DNA of 64,000 nucleotides from Gymnothorax reevesii (lineage: Eukaryota; Chordata; Actinopteri; Anguilliformes; Muraenidae): NCBI GenBank assembly GCA_029721435.1, contig CM056587.1:14603667-14667666 (forward strand), in the 5' to 3' direction. The notes beneath the pieces are model-generated. The model did no database searches and had not been told where the DNA came from. It saw only the letters and a list, made by a program, of their open reading frames with translations. The position numbers and the translations under genes were made by a program. Below are positions 11,718 through 24,559 of the stretch, one piece after another. Positions within the stretch are counted from its first letter, which is position 1; every line of letters starts with the position of its first letter.

Positions 11718-12264
11718 AAACACAAAAACACAGAGCCCCTTTTGCACAGGACACTGGGCCTCCCAAAAACAAAGAAAAATCACCGGCTGCGCATGGAAAG
11801 TTGGCCCTTGAATCAAGCACAGTTAGAGAGCACCATTCCCTTAGCAGTGCTTGCCTTTACACCTGGAATGCAGAGCACACAAGCAACTGCTTCTGCAGCA
11901 ATCGTGGGCTGTAATTGCATTCCCTTTTTTGCAAAAGGCATTTGGTAAATGTTGGTGTTAGTTGCTTGGTAGAAGTGTAAAATCCCTGCTGTTGATGAGG
12001 ACAGTTGCGCATTGCCCCAGCCCCCTGTGTAGAGTAATGAGTGAGGGCACGGAGCCGCAGGGCTGCGCGGAGCAGCTAATGGACCTGTGCACACAGCCCA
12101 CAGGGAAGGGAGCAGCCTGCGCATCAAACTCTCCATTTTAAGCAGATTACAAGCCACTGTTTTCTGCCAGCCTCACAGCACAGTTTAGGGACTCTGAGAT
12201 CTGAAACATTAGCAATGACTGCCATAGTATTTTATCTATTAAGCAGACTAAAACATACATGCAC

Positions 12265-12452
12265 ACACGCTTACATACACACACACACACACGGCACATG
12301 CGAACATGCACACAGGGTCAGTGGGATCAGTGGGAGCAGCAGGAGCAGCAGGATCAGCAGGATCAGTGGGAGCAGCAGGATCAATAGGAGCAGCAGGATG
12401 AGTGGGATCAGTGGGAGCAGCAGGAGCAGCAGGATCAGTGGGAGCAGCAGTC
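12265..12452. repeat. (CA)n followed by a GGATCAGTGGGAGCAGCA-type minisatellite
   Basis: A CA run (12278-12292) is followed by about 135 bp of GGATCAGTG, GGAGCAGCA and GGATCAGCA 9-mers. It gives Ser/Gly-rich or Pro/Ala-rich frames that are compositional artefacts. Confidence 0.9.
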
Positions 12453-13161
12453 ATTGAAAGATCAATGACTGTTAACAGAAGATGAGAGGTCCTCGTGGTG
12501 ATGTATCTACATCATGTGTCCGGATTTGACTACATTGTACATTTGTTTTGTACAAGACAGTGTCAAGCTATATTCAGCTCAAGAACTCAAGAACTCAATT
12601 TAAAGCTTATGATTTTTTTAAATGGGATTGTCACAAATATCTTTTCACAACTTGTTCTAAACAAAAAATAGCTTCCCAATTTTGAACAATACAAATGGGC
12701 AATTCCACCATTTCTCACGTAACATTTAAAGCACAGGACTCTTGAATAAAGTTGTCTCCCTATGTTGTGAATAGACTAAACATTCTTATTTTTTCACCAC
12801 GATAACCATAGGCCACTCTCAAGGTCCACATATGACAATATTAGAAAAATTCTGCTTAATGGTTCTTCCAGGCTGACTTTTGTCAGCATGACTCACGTTA
12901 CGAAAAATCTTTTTTTGTCACATATTCAACAACATTACAGCTGAATGTAAATATACAGTAATTATCCCATAAATTATGAAAGATTGGTGTGATACAACCC
13001 ATGAGATACAGGTTTGGTATTACATACATGTAATACAACTCGCATCACAATTGGTCAGATTCCGTTCACTGGCAAACACGGTAACGTTACCAATCCTTCT
13101 GCTGGTAACTATTAACCATCACTAGCGTTAGTTTCTAGCTCGTGGTTTGTTCTAGTCACTG

Positions 13162-13304
13162 GGATGAATAATTCGCTTGCTAGCTTGCTAGCACTTTTAG
13201 CCATTAATGTCATAAGTTATAAGAGTTACTGTTATTGTAGGAATTTGAAGCTATTAATTTAATGTTGAAAATCGTTAGCATGCTAGCGAGCATATTATTC
13301 ATCC
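13162..13304. repeat. inverted repeat (MITE-like hairpin)
   Basis: The left arm (13162-13184) starts GGATGAATAATTCGCTTGC and the right arm (13282-13304) is its reverse complement at about 20 of 23 positions. Both are flanked by further GCTAGC motifs. No target-site duplication was identified. Confidence 0.55.
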
Positions 13305-15088
13305 AGATAATACGAGCTGAAATTTGTGGGATATATAGGATCTCCAATTCGTGAACCCAAAAGATCAAATTTATGAAACCCGAGTAGCAATTTTCATTTA
13401 TTCTCGCCGTAGGCTCGGAATAAACAAAAATTATAACTCCTGTTTCATATCTCGTGCTCACTCATTAGAAATATTTTATGTATAGATTAGTCCTTGCATT
13501 TGGCATGGGTGAAATTTTTCAATTTTAATGAGAAAGAAACAGCACTTTATATTAACAGTGAGTCACAGAACCACTCCACAGAGTCACTGAGATGCATGAG
13601 GGTAGAGAAAGGACTCAGGGGAAAGACTGAAACCTCCTCAATCACAGAAGTCAGATCATAACAGACCTGCTCTCAAACTGGCCTTCCTCTCCTCTTCTCA
13701 CCATGAACAAGTGAGTCTCTTAAAGGGGAATTTCACACCAAAATCTGGATTTCTAAAAAAATTTCACTGTTCCCTTGGAGTGAACCCTTATCAAAACTGA
13801 TGTGGAAGATTCATTTCCAAATCCCCCAGAAACAGAGACTTAAATTGTCAGATGACCTGTAGGTTCTCAGCTAAGCATAAGCATGGATGAAAAAAAAATC
13901 ATAGCAGATTCATACTTCTTTTACATATATACTGAAAAGGCAACTACCAGCCATATAAAATGAGTAGGGTTTCTTTATTTTGTGTCCTTTAGACTGTCAG
14001 ATAAAAAACAAGCAAATTCATTTTTCTATTTTTTTTTTCATGAACAGTGCCTTTAAACAGAAGTGCTTTCTACCATTCCACTGACAACACATAGAGAAGC
14101 CCCCTTCATCACAAACATTAACCGTAAAACTGGATTTTAGGCACTGTACTCTTCAGCCCCTCAAAGGCCTAGTGAATCTGGTTGCTATTAGAGGTCCCTG
14201 CACTCCGGAAGCAGGCCAGGAAAGGACTCATCCAGTGTATGTAAGGCCTGCTGTGGACTAAGTGGACTAGGCCTTTTGGTCTCTTCTGCTCTCAGCGAGA
14301 ATGAAGGGACACTGCAGCAGGAAGTTTCGTTGTTCATCATGTGTTTCCATCACAGTCTATCTCCACTGTTGCCCTGTGACACAGGGTTACTACAGGAAGG
14401 GTCAAGGACCAGAAGCTGTCGTTCTCTCAAGCCTCAGTGGTCAGGATATGCTTTAGGCAAAAGAACACTTTCATCAGGGTATCAAATCAAAATAATTCAA
14501 GACGCATTTTTTTTTCTGATACATCAAATTATCAGCTATCAATCATGTGGTTAGGGAGGCTCACTGCCACCAGGTGCTCAATACCGTAGGGTCACACTTT
14601 AGGAAACCAAAAACAATGAAGAGATGACTCAATTTTGCATAGTAACAGACACTTTGAAGTAAAATTAAGTTATAACAATAATTCCTAAAAGATGGAACAT
14701 CATGAAAAATGCAAAGAAAAAAATTTAATTAAAAAGGACTTATTTGAATCGTCAGTTCACCAACTACTGTGTTGAAAACAGTGCAGAAAAAAATAATTTG
14801 ACGCTCTAATGGGAATTTAATTGCTTACTAACAAAATACAACACAGAGTCTCGATTGGTCTTATAGCGGTGTTTATTCTCAAATATGGACTTCCTGTGAC
14901 GCTTGGTCAAAGGTTTGGGGATTGGGGTGAGCGAGGAAAAAGAGAGCCTGCAATGGTCCTTTTAAGATTTGAGTATCAACATTCAGACCTGAACGTAAAA
15001 TACTGATTGGTCAATTTACAGCACACGGCCGTGAGACGCATATAAAAAAAAAACAAAGCAAGAAACAGTCCCATATATTCAGTTCAAC

Positions 15089-15352
15089 ATGGCATCACCT
15101 GAGTATTTTGATCACATTGATCCTCTGAAAAAAGTCGTAGAAATAATATCTTCACAGGATGAAGAAATGAAGACAAAGCTACAGCTTGCAATTAAGCATT
15201 TAATGAAGGGCAGAGATGTTCTGGCAGTCCTGCCTGCTGGCTTGAGAAAAAGACTCATACTCAAGCAGAAAGGGGGCAGAACTCAAACAATACAAAGATC
15301 ATTACAGGCGCTAGTCTTGCGAGCTCAGCCCGAAATCCGCTCGCTATCATAA
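15089..15352 (+). pseudogene. RecQ-like helicase N-terminal fragment with a decayed Walker A motif
   Basis: The 87-codon frame starts at an ATG preceded by a TATA-like gcatataaaaa (about 15038-15048). It encodes a short lead followed by KLQLAIKHLMKGRDVLAVLP. This looks like the segment leading into motif I of RecQ-type DEAH helicases (GRDVLAVLPTGFGKS), but the P-loop reads PAGLRKR, so lysine/serine geometry for ATP binding is lost. After that the frame shows no helicase motifs. RecQ-like ORFs occur as multicopy sequences in fish genomes, possibly carried by transposons. Protein family assignment is by motif only, and the host element is unknown. Confidence 0.4.
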
Positions 15353-15529
15353 CTCGGCAAAAATTGCCTTCAGTGACGCCTCTATGCAAGCTAAGCATCA
15401 GCCTGTCTTTTAGTCAAACTCAGTGAGCTCTCAGGCACAATGAACGCACCAGTTGTTCAAGTCAAGCAAGCACTTCTGCAGTAATGGTACCCTTTCAAAT
15501 GTGCAAGTCATCCATGCCTTTTGCAGTGA

Positions 15530-16335
15530 CATTCCCTCTTAATGTGACAGATGCTGGCTTTTGGATTTGTTGCTATAATAGCATGGTTGTCCTCGACATC
15601 TTAGGTACAGAGAACACGACTGCTGTTTTTTATTTTTTTTCCAAAAACCACCAGTAATGTTGACTTTTCAGACCACAGAATACGCTTCCACTGTGCTGCT
15701 CCCCATGTTAGATGACAATGAGCCCAGAGAAGTCGGCAAAACTTTCAGACAGTGTCAATACATGACTTTGGTTTTGCAAAGTTTGAATTTGCATCTGCAG
15801 ATGCAGCAGCAAATGGTGTCGACTGAAAAAGTGCTTCTGAGCCTATGTCTTGATATCCAATGGTTGCATGACGGTTCATAAGACAGTTACGACTGGAGGA
15901 CTGGACATCACACGTATTTAGAAGTCCTTTTTACGGCATTGCCCTTTAGAAATCAAGATTCACCGGATCAGATATCTTCCTTCTATTGTTTGCACTGCAG
16001 AGGAGGAAATTAGCAAAATCCTACCAATTTGTCTTTGGGCAAAGTTATTTCTCAAAGTGATGGAATATACGCTTATGCATCTGTTCGTAAATTGATGAGC
16101 CTTGACCCATGCTCTTGAAGGACTAAGCCTTTTTGGAGGCTTATTTAACACAATGGCACAATTAGCTCACCTTTTAAGTATCACCGCACCTTATTATTGA
16201 AACTCGTGATGTCATTATTCTACATCGTCCTAGCTCCAACTCTACTGAAGCATGTTGCAGTCACTAGATTTTTTAAAAAGGTTATATTTTCAATACACAA
16301 TTGATTTCACAAGTTACAACATCGAATAATGTGCT
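15530..16335 (-). mobile_element. strongly degenerate Tc1-like element
   Basis: Phrases such as gacagatgctggcttttgga, then cagaccacagaatacgcttc, and the tail cgtcctagctccaactctac with gttgcagtcac follow the same order as in the better element at 7.1-8.4 kb and the one at 24.6-26.05 kb. No intact frame remains. Confidence 0.5.
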
Positions 16336-16924
16336 ATTGTAGTGCTTTCAAATGGTCGAGGGTGAGTAGGCTTTTAATTTGCTCATTATTGATTTTATTT
16401 CCAATGTCGAAAGCATGCTAACTTTTTAGGAACTGTATACAAAACAAATCTGGGAAGAGGTTTGTCTAGATCACTGTCTAATCTTGGAACATCAAAGGGG
16501 TAACCCCACCAATGAGAGTCCTCTGCAGTGGCAGCATTCCATGAAACGTTACGTCACATGGGATGCACATGGAAAGTGACTCTGGGTGAGATCCAGATTA
16601 ATTCAACCCAAAAGTGCAGATCCGGGCCGAAGCCAGTTGCTGTTGGGAAATCTCACTTCTTATCTGATGAACAGCAAAAAAAAAACAACTTAGAAGGACC
16701 AAATTCATAACCCCTAAGCCCAAAGATTCAAAGGCTTTGTTGGGGTTCCCAGCCCAGCTCTTGGTACCAGATGGGTACTCGCACTTCAGTGAGGTGCGAG
16801 TACCCTGCATTAGCATGCACACGTAGTTTATTGAGTCGATTTGTTACGCTCAGCACCATCACCCCAACTACTTGAGAAATGGCCAAGGTCTGCCAATTAG
16901 AGTACTGATGTGCATTATTCTATT

Positions 16925-17153
16925 GCTGCACTGTTACAGTCCTCATGTGAAGGTCGATACAGTGATAAAGAGCTATTACAGGGTGTATGAGTAGTATCAC
17001 GATGTGGTGCTATTACAGGGTAGATGTATAGAGTAATGTTACAGAGCTATTACAGTCCTTGTGTGAAGTACAATGGTACAGCGCTAATGCACAGTATAAT
17101 GACATGGTGCTACTGTAGTTTTTACAGTCCTGAGGTGCAGAATGGTACAGAGC
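16925..17153. repeat. degenerate tandem repeat (tacag / agagctattaca units)
   Basis: Repeated phrases agagctattacag, gtgctattacagg and gtacagagctac at irregular spacing of roughly 40-60 bp. It borders the Tc1-like element on its right. Confidence 0.5.
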
Positions 17154-17800
17154 TACATTGCCTGGTCTATAAAAAAAAGTTGCACTCTCCCCCTTTAGCT
17201 TTGATCACAATGCACATTCGTCATGGCATTGTTTTGACAATCTTATGCAATGTTACATTTATTACTGACCAGAAATGCTGAAATCTTTGGCCAAGAACTT
17301 GTATTGACAACCAGAGAGTCAAAACACCCCGTAAAGCGTATCCCATAGACTTTCAATAGGCTGAAGTCAGGACTCTGTGGTGGCCAGTTCTTGTGTGAAA
17401 ATGATTCCTCATCCCCGCTGAATCACTCTTTCAAAATTTGAGCAGGATGAATTTCAGCATTGTCATCCTGTGCCATCAGGGAGTAAAAAAATCTATTGAT
17501 GGGATTACCTGGTCTTTCAGTACATTCAAGTAGTCCACTGGCACCATGTTATAGCTGCAAAATGTTGCTGAGCCTAGACCTGACCATTTGAAGAAAGCTG
17601 ACATCATTACACTTGATTTCATAGTTGTTTTCTTTGCCTGATGCAGGCCAATGATTTGTCCTTCTTGAAACTCAGTAACATCTCTTCCACAACCATGGGA
17701 CATGTTTTTCGAACATGGCTGTTTAAGAAATGAGAAGCTACGCACAGCATCAGTCAGGGTTAATAAAATTATTGCTTTTATTATTATATTTCTTTTACTG
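17154..17800 (-). mobile_element. Tc1-like element, degenerate transposase
   Basis: The left end tacattgcctggtctataaa plus an A run and gttgcac resembles the end of the element at 676-1229. The minus-strand frame within 17994-17476 includes GRDVTEFQEGQIIGLHQAKK, a Tc1 N-terminus, and at 17330-17400 there are remnants of the central/C-terminal region. The right boundary is not defined; sequence to about 18200 is of unknown nature. Confidence 0.5.
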
Positions 17801-18234
17801 CGCTCATGTGCATCGGCACAGATTTCGGTAGGGATGGTCGGGATGATGTCCTGACCAACTTTCAGATGTAGCCAAAATATCCCTCCCAACTTTGGATCAA
17901 TGTGGAAAACAAAAAAATGCAGAATTGTCAATCTAACATGTTCCAATCCAATGTGCTGTAGATTCCACTGCCGCGTTGTCCATCGATAGACCATTAATGG
18001 TCCAATCTGAAGTGCATTTCTCAGCTATAGTTATGTAACTAACAAAACACAGAGGAACCTGGGCCCATGAGTGCTGAGCTGTTACTGTCACAAGGAATCT
18101 TCGTATACAACCAACCCTTAGAAGTAATAAACGGTAGGTAACCACTCTAATGAACTCAGCAAATAGTACATTTTTGACAAAGTGAAGGGCTGCAAAGCCA
18201 AACAAATCATTGTCATGAGAAATGACATTTTTAA

Positions 18235-18311
18235 AATTTCAATCCGTCAATGTTTGATCGTAATGTAAATATTAAATTTTAATGATGTTCACACATTGAC
18301 GGATTGAAATT
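18235..18311. repeat. perfect 19-bp inverted repeat, 39-nt loop
   Basis: The arms AATTTCAATCCGTCAATGT (18235-18253) and its exact reverse complement (18293-18311) flank an AT-rich spacer. The whole is 77 bp. It could be a tiny MITE or a hairpin-forming element. Confidence 0.8.
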
Positions 18312-20083
18312 GAATGTTGATTATTGAAATTTATGGTGCTTTGGCTGCGTATTTTCTGTTTGCATCATAGAAAATATCATTCTTCTTGCTTTCTTTTTGT
18401 GGAGACCAATGAGAAATATGATGACCAATCAAATGTTCAAGTGGGCTATTTTGATTAGCTTAAAACAAGAAGAAGGTTGACAGGAAGATGAGGGGAGGGT
18501 AAACTAAATTCCCAGTTTTGTCTCCTTGCATGATGTGCAGCTACTGAGACTGCTGTCCAGTGACTGGCTTAATTTTCATGATGCTGATTTATTGTTTCTA
18601 GCTCAACCATTTCACCTGCACGAGACAGTCAGCAACTTGATATGAGTGCCTACTTTGTGCCAAGTTATTATTCAAAGTTAAAGTGGTTGCAGAATTGGAG
18701 ATTTGTCATGAACAAGAATGCTTTATTTGATGAAAAATTTGAGTTTTGCTTTGCTGTAAAATTGGGATGGGTCTGAAATGCCTAATATTAATTCTTGACC
18801 AAAATACTCTGTGTTAAAACTGTTATCTAACTTAAGTACAAGCTAGATGGGACATTCACCTACGCAGAAACTAAGCTAGGTATTTCCAAGTCTGATTTGG
18901 ACAGCCATTAATTGTGTGGCAATTGCGCAGCTAGATGACTAGCTAGCTAACGAGCCACCTAACACAGCTTATAAATTACCATATAATGATTGTAACGTTC
19001 ACTAACAATTCAACATAGATTCATGTAATTAATTTATGCACAAATCGTGAAAAGTTTTGTTGATTGGTCAATATTGTTAAGCTTCATAATAAATGTTAGT
19101 AAAGTAAATAGTAATTGTGAACTTGTATTCAAAAATCAAATCATTCGTATTTGGATACAAAATGGAAAAAACAAGATTATGACTATGGCAACTATCTATG
19201 AATATTATAGAGGCACCTGGTTTTGCACCATAAAAAGTCAAAGTGAAGCTCGTGAGGATAATTGCTGGTAACAGAAAAGGAAATATTCGCACTGAAATTA
19301 TTGCAAAAATTTTTCCAGCTCGTGCACGTCGCGCGTTTGCATTACTAGTCCCTGCCTACTCAAATTAAATCCACATTCTTGCTCATGTGTAGTATAATGT
19401 TATTTTTACGGTACAATGTTAGTCTGCTATTTCAAAACTGATTGGTAGTGTAAAGTTAATGTGCAATGAAAGTGCAGATATTAAGCATTATGCTACTGTG
19501 CTTTTCCAAAACTCATGTATTTTGATGTTACTGCGCTATTACCAAGCAGCAGTGGAGTATAACAGGTAAAGAAGCCAAAACGTGACTGAGAGGTGCTGAT
19601 TTAATCCTGATGCGATTGATGTTACCAGGACTGTTCCAGTTTCATGTCCAGCTCTATAAATGGACTGCGTGTTGCAAAACTGTATATTCTCATGGCTACT
19701 CTGGACAGGATATCATTGCTCAACATTCGCAGTGTGGGGGATGGCTGGTGTCAGCCTGCACACACTTCACTAGCACAGCCATGCTAATCTGAGTTCTCCT
19801 GTATTCATAAAGTACACTGTCGAGGGCATGGGTTTACAAGCACACATAAACACCACAATTTTGATGTAAGCCAAAGAACAAAGCTTTACAGCCCTGTAGG
19901 TGAATAGAGTCACTGGAAAAGGAAAAATGCCACTAAAAAATATAAGCCTTTGTCAAGGTAACATTTAATATATTTATCGAAGAAAAATGCTGACGTCCTT
20001 ATCTTGATAATGCATGCTGTGTATTGCGCAGTTTGTTTTTAGCAGTCAGGTACCACAGTGGCAAAGAGGGCAGCGCTGATTCT

Positions 20084-21288
20084 AAGGCCTTGTCGACATG
20101 GAGACGGAGATTTTCGCAAATGGTCTTTTTTTGTCGTCTCTAAAAAATCTCCAGTCCACACGGTATCATTTCTAAAAATATACTCAGCCAAAATAAAAAC
20201 TTCACACTCGTTTGGAGGTCAATAAGTTGAACATACAAGAAATTAGGTTTTAAATAATGATTTTCTTTAATTCTGTACTCATTAAAGATGGTGTATAATA
20301 AAAATAATGTCCATAATGTAACCAGTTCCACCGGAAATGCTACAGAAATGTCCAAGAGTTACAACTTGAATAAGAGCAGTGCGCAGGCGATTACGTATGG
20401 TTTGGGCAGTCACACGTCTTCTGAACAATTAATTCCTAGTGGACGTTGCAGTGACAAATCGAATGCAAGTGACGTAAGACAACTTGTCGGTCTTCTGCTT
20501 TTGACGTCACACGTGGGCTACCAGAACGAGGTCGGTCAGCTATGGTGCCAGTTTGTTGGAGGCGTGTCTGAAGATCATGGATAGTTCGTCGACTGCATTC
20601 CAAAACCCTTGCAACGTCAGTGACGGACATTTCCGTATTCAGCATGCCAATGGCACGTTCACGCTGAATGCTTTTGGTTTTTTGGAGATGTCACTCTAAC
20701 GTGCTAACGTGAGCTCAGTTGCACATCTCTCATATGGTCACGTGACTAGGAACAAAAGCGAACATGGTTTTAGCTTAAAGTACGCTCGCACATGCTACGT
20801 ACCTGTGCACGTCGAAGTTGATGTGTGTCATGATGTCTTTGACAACGCATTTACCCCAAATGATAATAAAGACTCTTTTATTAAAAGTTTCAAGAAAATA
20901 TTTACAAGTTTATGAGTGTGAAGTTTCTTTTCTGACTCAGTATATCTGCGTCCACACGGATACGCCTAAAACGACCCAAAACACTGTAGTAAATATTCCA
21001 GGCCTGTGTGTGGCGCTATATGGCGCTGTAGCGTTTCCACAGAAATAGATCAAAAATGGAGAAGCAGGCAGTGAGCGTGCATATAAAGCTTGCACTCTGT
21101 ACAGACTAGAGACTAGAGGTTGGGCTGTGATGAGGGGTTATCATGTCATCGTTTTCAAAAAAACCCGTTTTGGTTGTCCACATGAAAAAGCTGGGGTCGC
21201 GTCCTCAGATTTCTTCACTCTGGAACCCATTTTAAAAAAATACCATTTTCGGGCTGTGTTTTCGCCGTCTCCATGTGGATGCAAGGCC
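20084..21288. mobile_element. hAT-like MITE interrupted by a Tc1-like element
   Basis: The left end aaggccttgtcgacatggag continuing acgg is mirrored at the right by ccgtctccatgtggatgcaa continuing ggcc. Removing the Tc1-like insertion (20181-20942) leaves about 440 bp of non-coding sequence. Beyond the right end lies a further stretch to about 21347 that ends gacgggccct, perhaps another related end. Confidence 0.5.
20181..20942 (-). mobile_element. Tc1-like element, 762 bp, with TIRs and TA duplication
   Basis: The ends TACTCAGCCAAAATAAAAAC and the inverse of ACTGAGTCAGAAAAGAAACT share CTTCACACTC just inside. TA lies directly outside each end. The minus-strand frame 20645-20436 reads MSVTDVARVLECSRRTIHDL and RPRSGSPRVTSKAEDR, the helix-turn-helix and GRPR hook of Tc1 transposases. 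Frameshifts follow, and the catalytic domain is absent. Confidence 0.8.
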
Positions 21289-22617
21289 AAAACTTTAAAA
21301 TATTTTTGCGTATTCAAAAAAAATCGTTCTCATCCAGACGGGCCCTAATTGCCCCTAGGTATAAGTGTGTGAGTGAATGGTGTGTGAAGGATAGGTGTAC
21401 TGTCCAAGGTGTGCTCCTGTCTATTGGCTGTATAATGCTGACAGAGGCTCCAGCCCCCTCCCCCATGGCTCATGTTATAACAACAGTAGCGGGTCCAATG
21501 AATGGTTAGCTTATTTCTTATTTCCTCAAGTTGGAAAGATATGAGATGTTGGAACATGACTTTGACCAGGCTGAGTGATTCCATGATTTTCAGTGAAAAG
21601 ATCAGGCCAGAAATTCTGCAAATATGCAGAAGGATTGGCACAAAGAGAAAGCTTGGCAGAAAAATGGCTTCGTCGACTATAATTCACAGGGAATACATCA
21701 TCAAAACTGCGGCGGTCACAGTCATGTGAAAAGCAAAAAAAATATAAAAATGATTTTGCCTGTTTTTATAAAGTTTGCAGTCCAGAGAGTGACGGCATAA
21801 GGAAAAACAAGGGCCTGCATTGTCCATGGATGACGCCGGCCTGTGCCAACTGCCATAGCATCACTGAACATACATGAAACCGAACATACCCATGGCATGA
21901 GCTTACAGAAATAGCTGCCGCTGGAAGCGCAGAGAACAGAAGTGTTAATGTGAAATTGTGCTGCTGTGAGTCACAGGATGGCTGCTCAAACCCGAGCCCG
22001 CACAGACGGTTGACTGGCAGAAAAGCACCTGTTAGCGCGCGTTATATAAATGAGGACTCTCCACGGGGGCCAGGGCTCAGGGAAGGCCAGTTACGTAGGT
22101 GTGTGTGAGGCCACTTCAGCGAGCTCAAACCGCAGTAATGTGGTGAGTGGGAGATGGAAGAACCAGGCCGATCGAGAGTAGGGCGCAAAACTCTAAACAC
22201 AGCCTGCCAATCAAACGAGCTATTCATGAATAATTATCTGATTGCCACAAGGAACAGGTTTTGGGCGTGAAATCAAACACACCCCAGAGAATGTCCAGCA
22301 TTCTAGCAGCATTTGTTTTTCAAAACATGGAGAGCTAATACACTGAAATTCCAGCCTGGTCACTTTTTGTGACAAATGTGTTATATCTGTATTTTTAGTG
22401 CATTTTTAACTCACCAAAATGATTTTTATCAAGATATGCAGTTCCCCTTCCTGAATGCTAATGAGTAATGGGAATACATTTGTGTGCATTCGTTGGTATA
22501 TTGTCTGAGTCGGATTCCCTGGGTTAGGCCATTCGCTCATTAGCTGAGGGCACTTCCTTCATGTAACACCAATAATCAAGAACCTCAGGAAAGCGATGAG
22601 GAAGAGTAGGGACTCAC

Positions 22618-22644
22618 CTTTCAGAGGTGTTTCTGTACTTCTGC
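22618..22644 (-). CDS. pde1c: pde1c 27-nt microexon
   Basis: A 27-nt exon on the minus strand lies between a polypyrimidine acceptor (tcttctcttacag, reading minus) and a GTGAGT donor (22617-22612). With one base from the exon before and two bases left for the exon after, it encodes QKYRNTSE followed by a split Arg. This corresponds to the RKYKKTSQ segment between the WLRLRG and VKQLE blocks of PDE1C. The segment adds basic residues to the calmodulin-binding region. Both flanking junctions keep the reading frame. The exon is far too short to be seen as an ORF and was found by phase and homology. PDE1A and PDE1B forms I remember lack this stretch, which favours the pde1c assignment. Confidence 0.8.
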
Positions 22645-23759
22645 CTGTAAGAGAAGAGACAGTGTCATCAGGTGCACTGTATACACTATGCAACGAACAG
22701 GACAACACAACTAACACCAGTGCTGGCACTTCAGAAATCACTGTGTGTGACAATACCAGTAACACAGTACTAAATACAGCATTATCAGGGTATTAAAAAA
22801 GTATCTAACACATAGGACTATTGTTGCTCTTTTCAGATATTGCTGAGTATCACACTAGTGAATGAAAACACAAGGTAACATATTGATATCGTGAAACAAC
22901 AATATACAAGAACATTTGTAATTATTGTTTTGCTGTTTGATATATTTATTTACACATCTGCACGATATTTAATGATATTCAATTTGCATAATAGATTATC
23001 CATGCACAGATGCTGCTAATAAAATCGTGACATCCAGTGGCGCACCAGGTTAGCTTGTTAGCGGCAGATCTTATGCTCGATGAAGATGAGAAACCCCTCT
23101 AACTATGGAATGACATGAAAATGACTCACCTGCTCCAGAAATAAAAAAACTGAAAATACTACCACATCAAGTCACAGGGCACGTCACCATTTCTAAATAA
23201 AACACCACAGGAAACGTTTTAAATGTTACTGATGTGATGAAACATCACCAAAGACTGATCTTTGGGAAGGCAGTATAAGAAAAAAGACTGTAATGGAATC
23301 CATCTTTATGATTTACATTCTTTTTCATCTCAACCGTCAGTTGCGACAAAAGAAGCAGAAAGGTGACCAGTGGGGGGGGGGAAATACTGGCACAGGATAG
23401 TTCAGGGTTATGTTACTTTTACAGTGACAGATGACGGAGTTAAATTTTCAGTTTCCAAATAAAATAAATTCACAAAAAATAGAACTTTTGATACGTCGGG
23501 TTATACAGTTTTGAGAAGACATGAAAAATACAGAGGCAAAACTGGGGATGGGTATGTTCTATAGCATGCATTGGTCCTACCCACTGACCATTACCATGAC
23601 TAAGCAAACACGCAGCTGAAAATCTTGCCAGAAGTTAACTGCAGGAGCTCAGTGCAAGGCTCTGAGCAAGTATTGAGGGCAAGTAGCAGACTGGAGGAGA
23701 ATCAGGAGTCTATTGAAGTTCTTGTATCACGATGCACCACTCCTGCTCAGCTTGAGTGA

Positions 23760-24090
23760 TAAGATATACTTTATTGAACCCGGTGGGGTTATTTGTCCTC
23801 TGCATTAGACCCGTCCTAGCTATTTTGGAGCAGTGAGCAGCCGCAGTGCAGCGCCCAGGGACTAACTGTAACCCTAAAGCCAGAGTGTTTTGTGAGGAGT
23901 GCTTGTGTGAGTGTATCTATAGTGCATGTTTATCTGGGTGGGGGAAACCAGAGTACCCCAAGGAATCCGACTTGAATATGGGGAGAACATGCCAACTCAA
24001 CACAGAGAGGTCCTAGCTGGCCGGTACTTGAACCCAAAAGGTTTTTATTGCGAGGCAACAGTGCCAGCCACTGCGCCCACACAGCAGAAG
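23760..24090 (-). mobile_element. SINE-like interspersed repeat, copy 2
   Basis: It includes ggtgggggaaaccagagtac, ggggagaacatgccaactc, cttgaacccaaaagg and gaggcaacagtgccagccac, in the order of the conserved repeat seen at 58.0-58.36 kb. Confidence 0.5.
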
Positions 24091-24559
24091 TACAACATAC
24101 TAACCAGCGTGTACTTGTGTTAAAGAAGAATTCCGGTGCAATCTGTTCCCCTATCCTTCCATTCGTCCGTGCTCGTCAATCGACTTTTCGTAACTTTCAA
24201 GATGGAGGCGACTGGAAACTACCTCAAGGTACTGTTTGCATTAATAGTCTTTTTTAATGAACTACCAGTGTATTTTCAAAGTTCTCAGTGCCTCGTTTTA
24301 AATGTCAGGGCCCTCAGAATTGAAGTGTGGAGCAACTATGAGTCTTGTTGATGATGAAAAAAATAGCGATTTCTTTGCATGGCAACACTATGCCCGATTC
24401 GCTACCATTGTAAGCCTGTTGGGAGCTTTGGCTAAAAAGCCATTTATTTGAAAAATGTTGCGTGCGTACGGAGGTGGGGTATTCGACCAAATAGTACTCG
24501 TTAGTACTCGTTATCATATGTCAATACACCCCAAGTCAATTTCACACCGGAATTCTTCT

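Larger units (their letters stand above)
4817..22617 (-). other. pde1c intron 2 (17,801 bp)
   Basis: It is bounded by the GTGAGT donor of the microexon and the tgcag acceptor of exon 3. It is dominated by repeats, listed separately. I see nothing recognisable in 6220-6700, 9720-10680, 12480-13160, 13310-15060, 18345-20080 and 21300-22600, apart from short A/T runs. Confidence 0.75.

Noticed and set aside
12215..12457. Gly/Ser/Arg repeats or Pro/Ala repeats reading like a low-complexity protein
   Set aside because: Generated by the 9-bp GGATCAGTG/GGAGCAGCA minisatellite.
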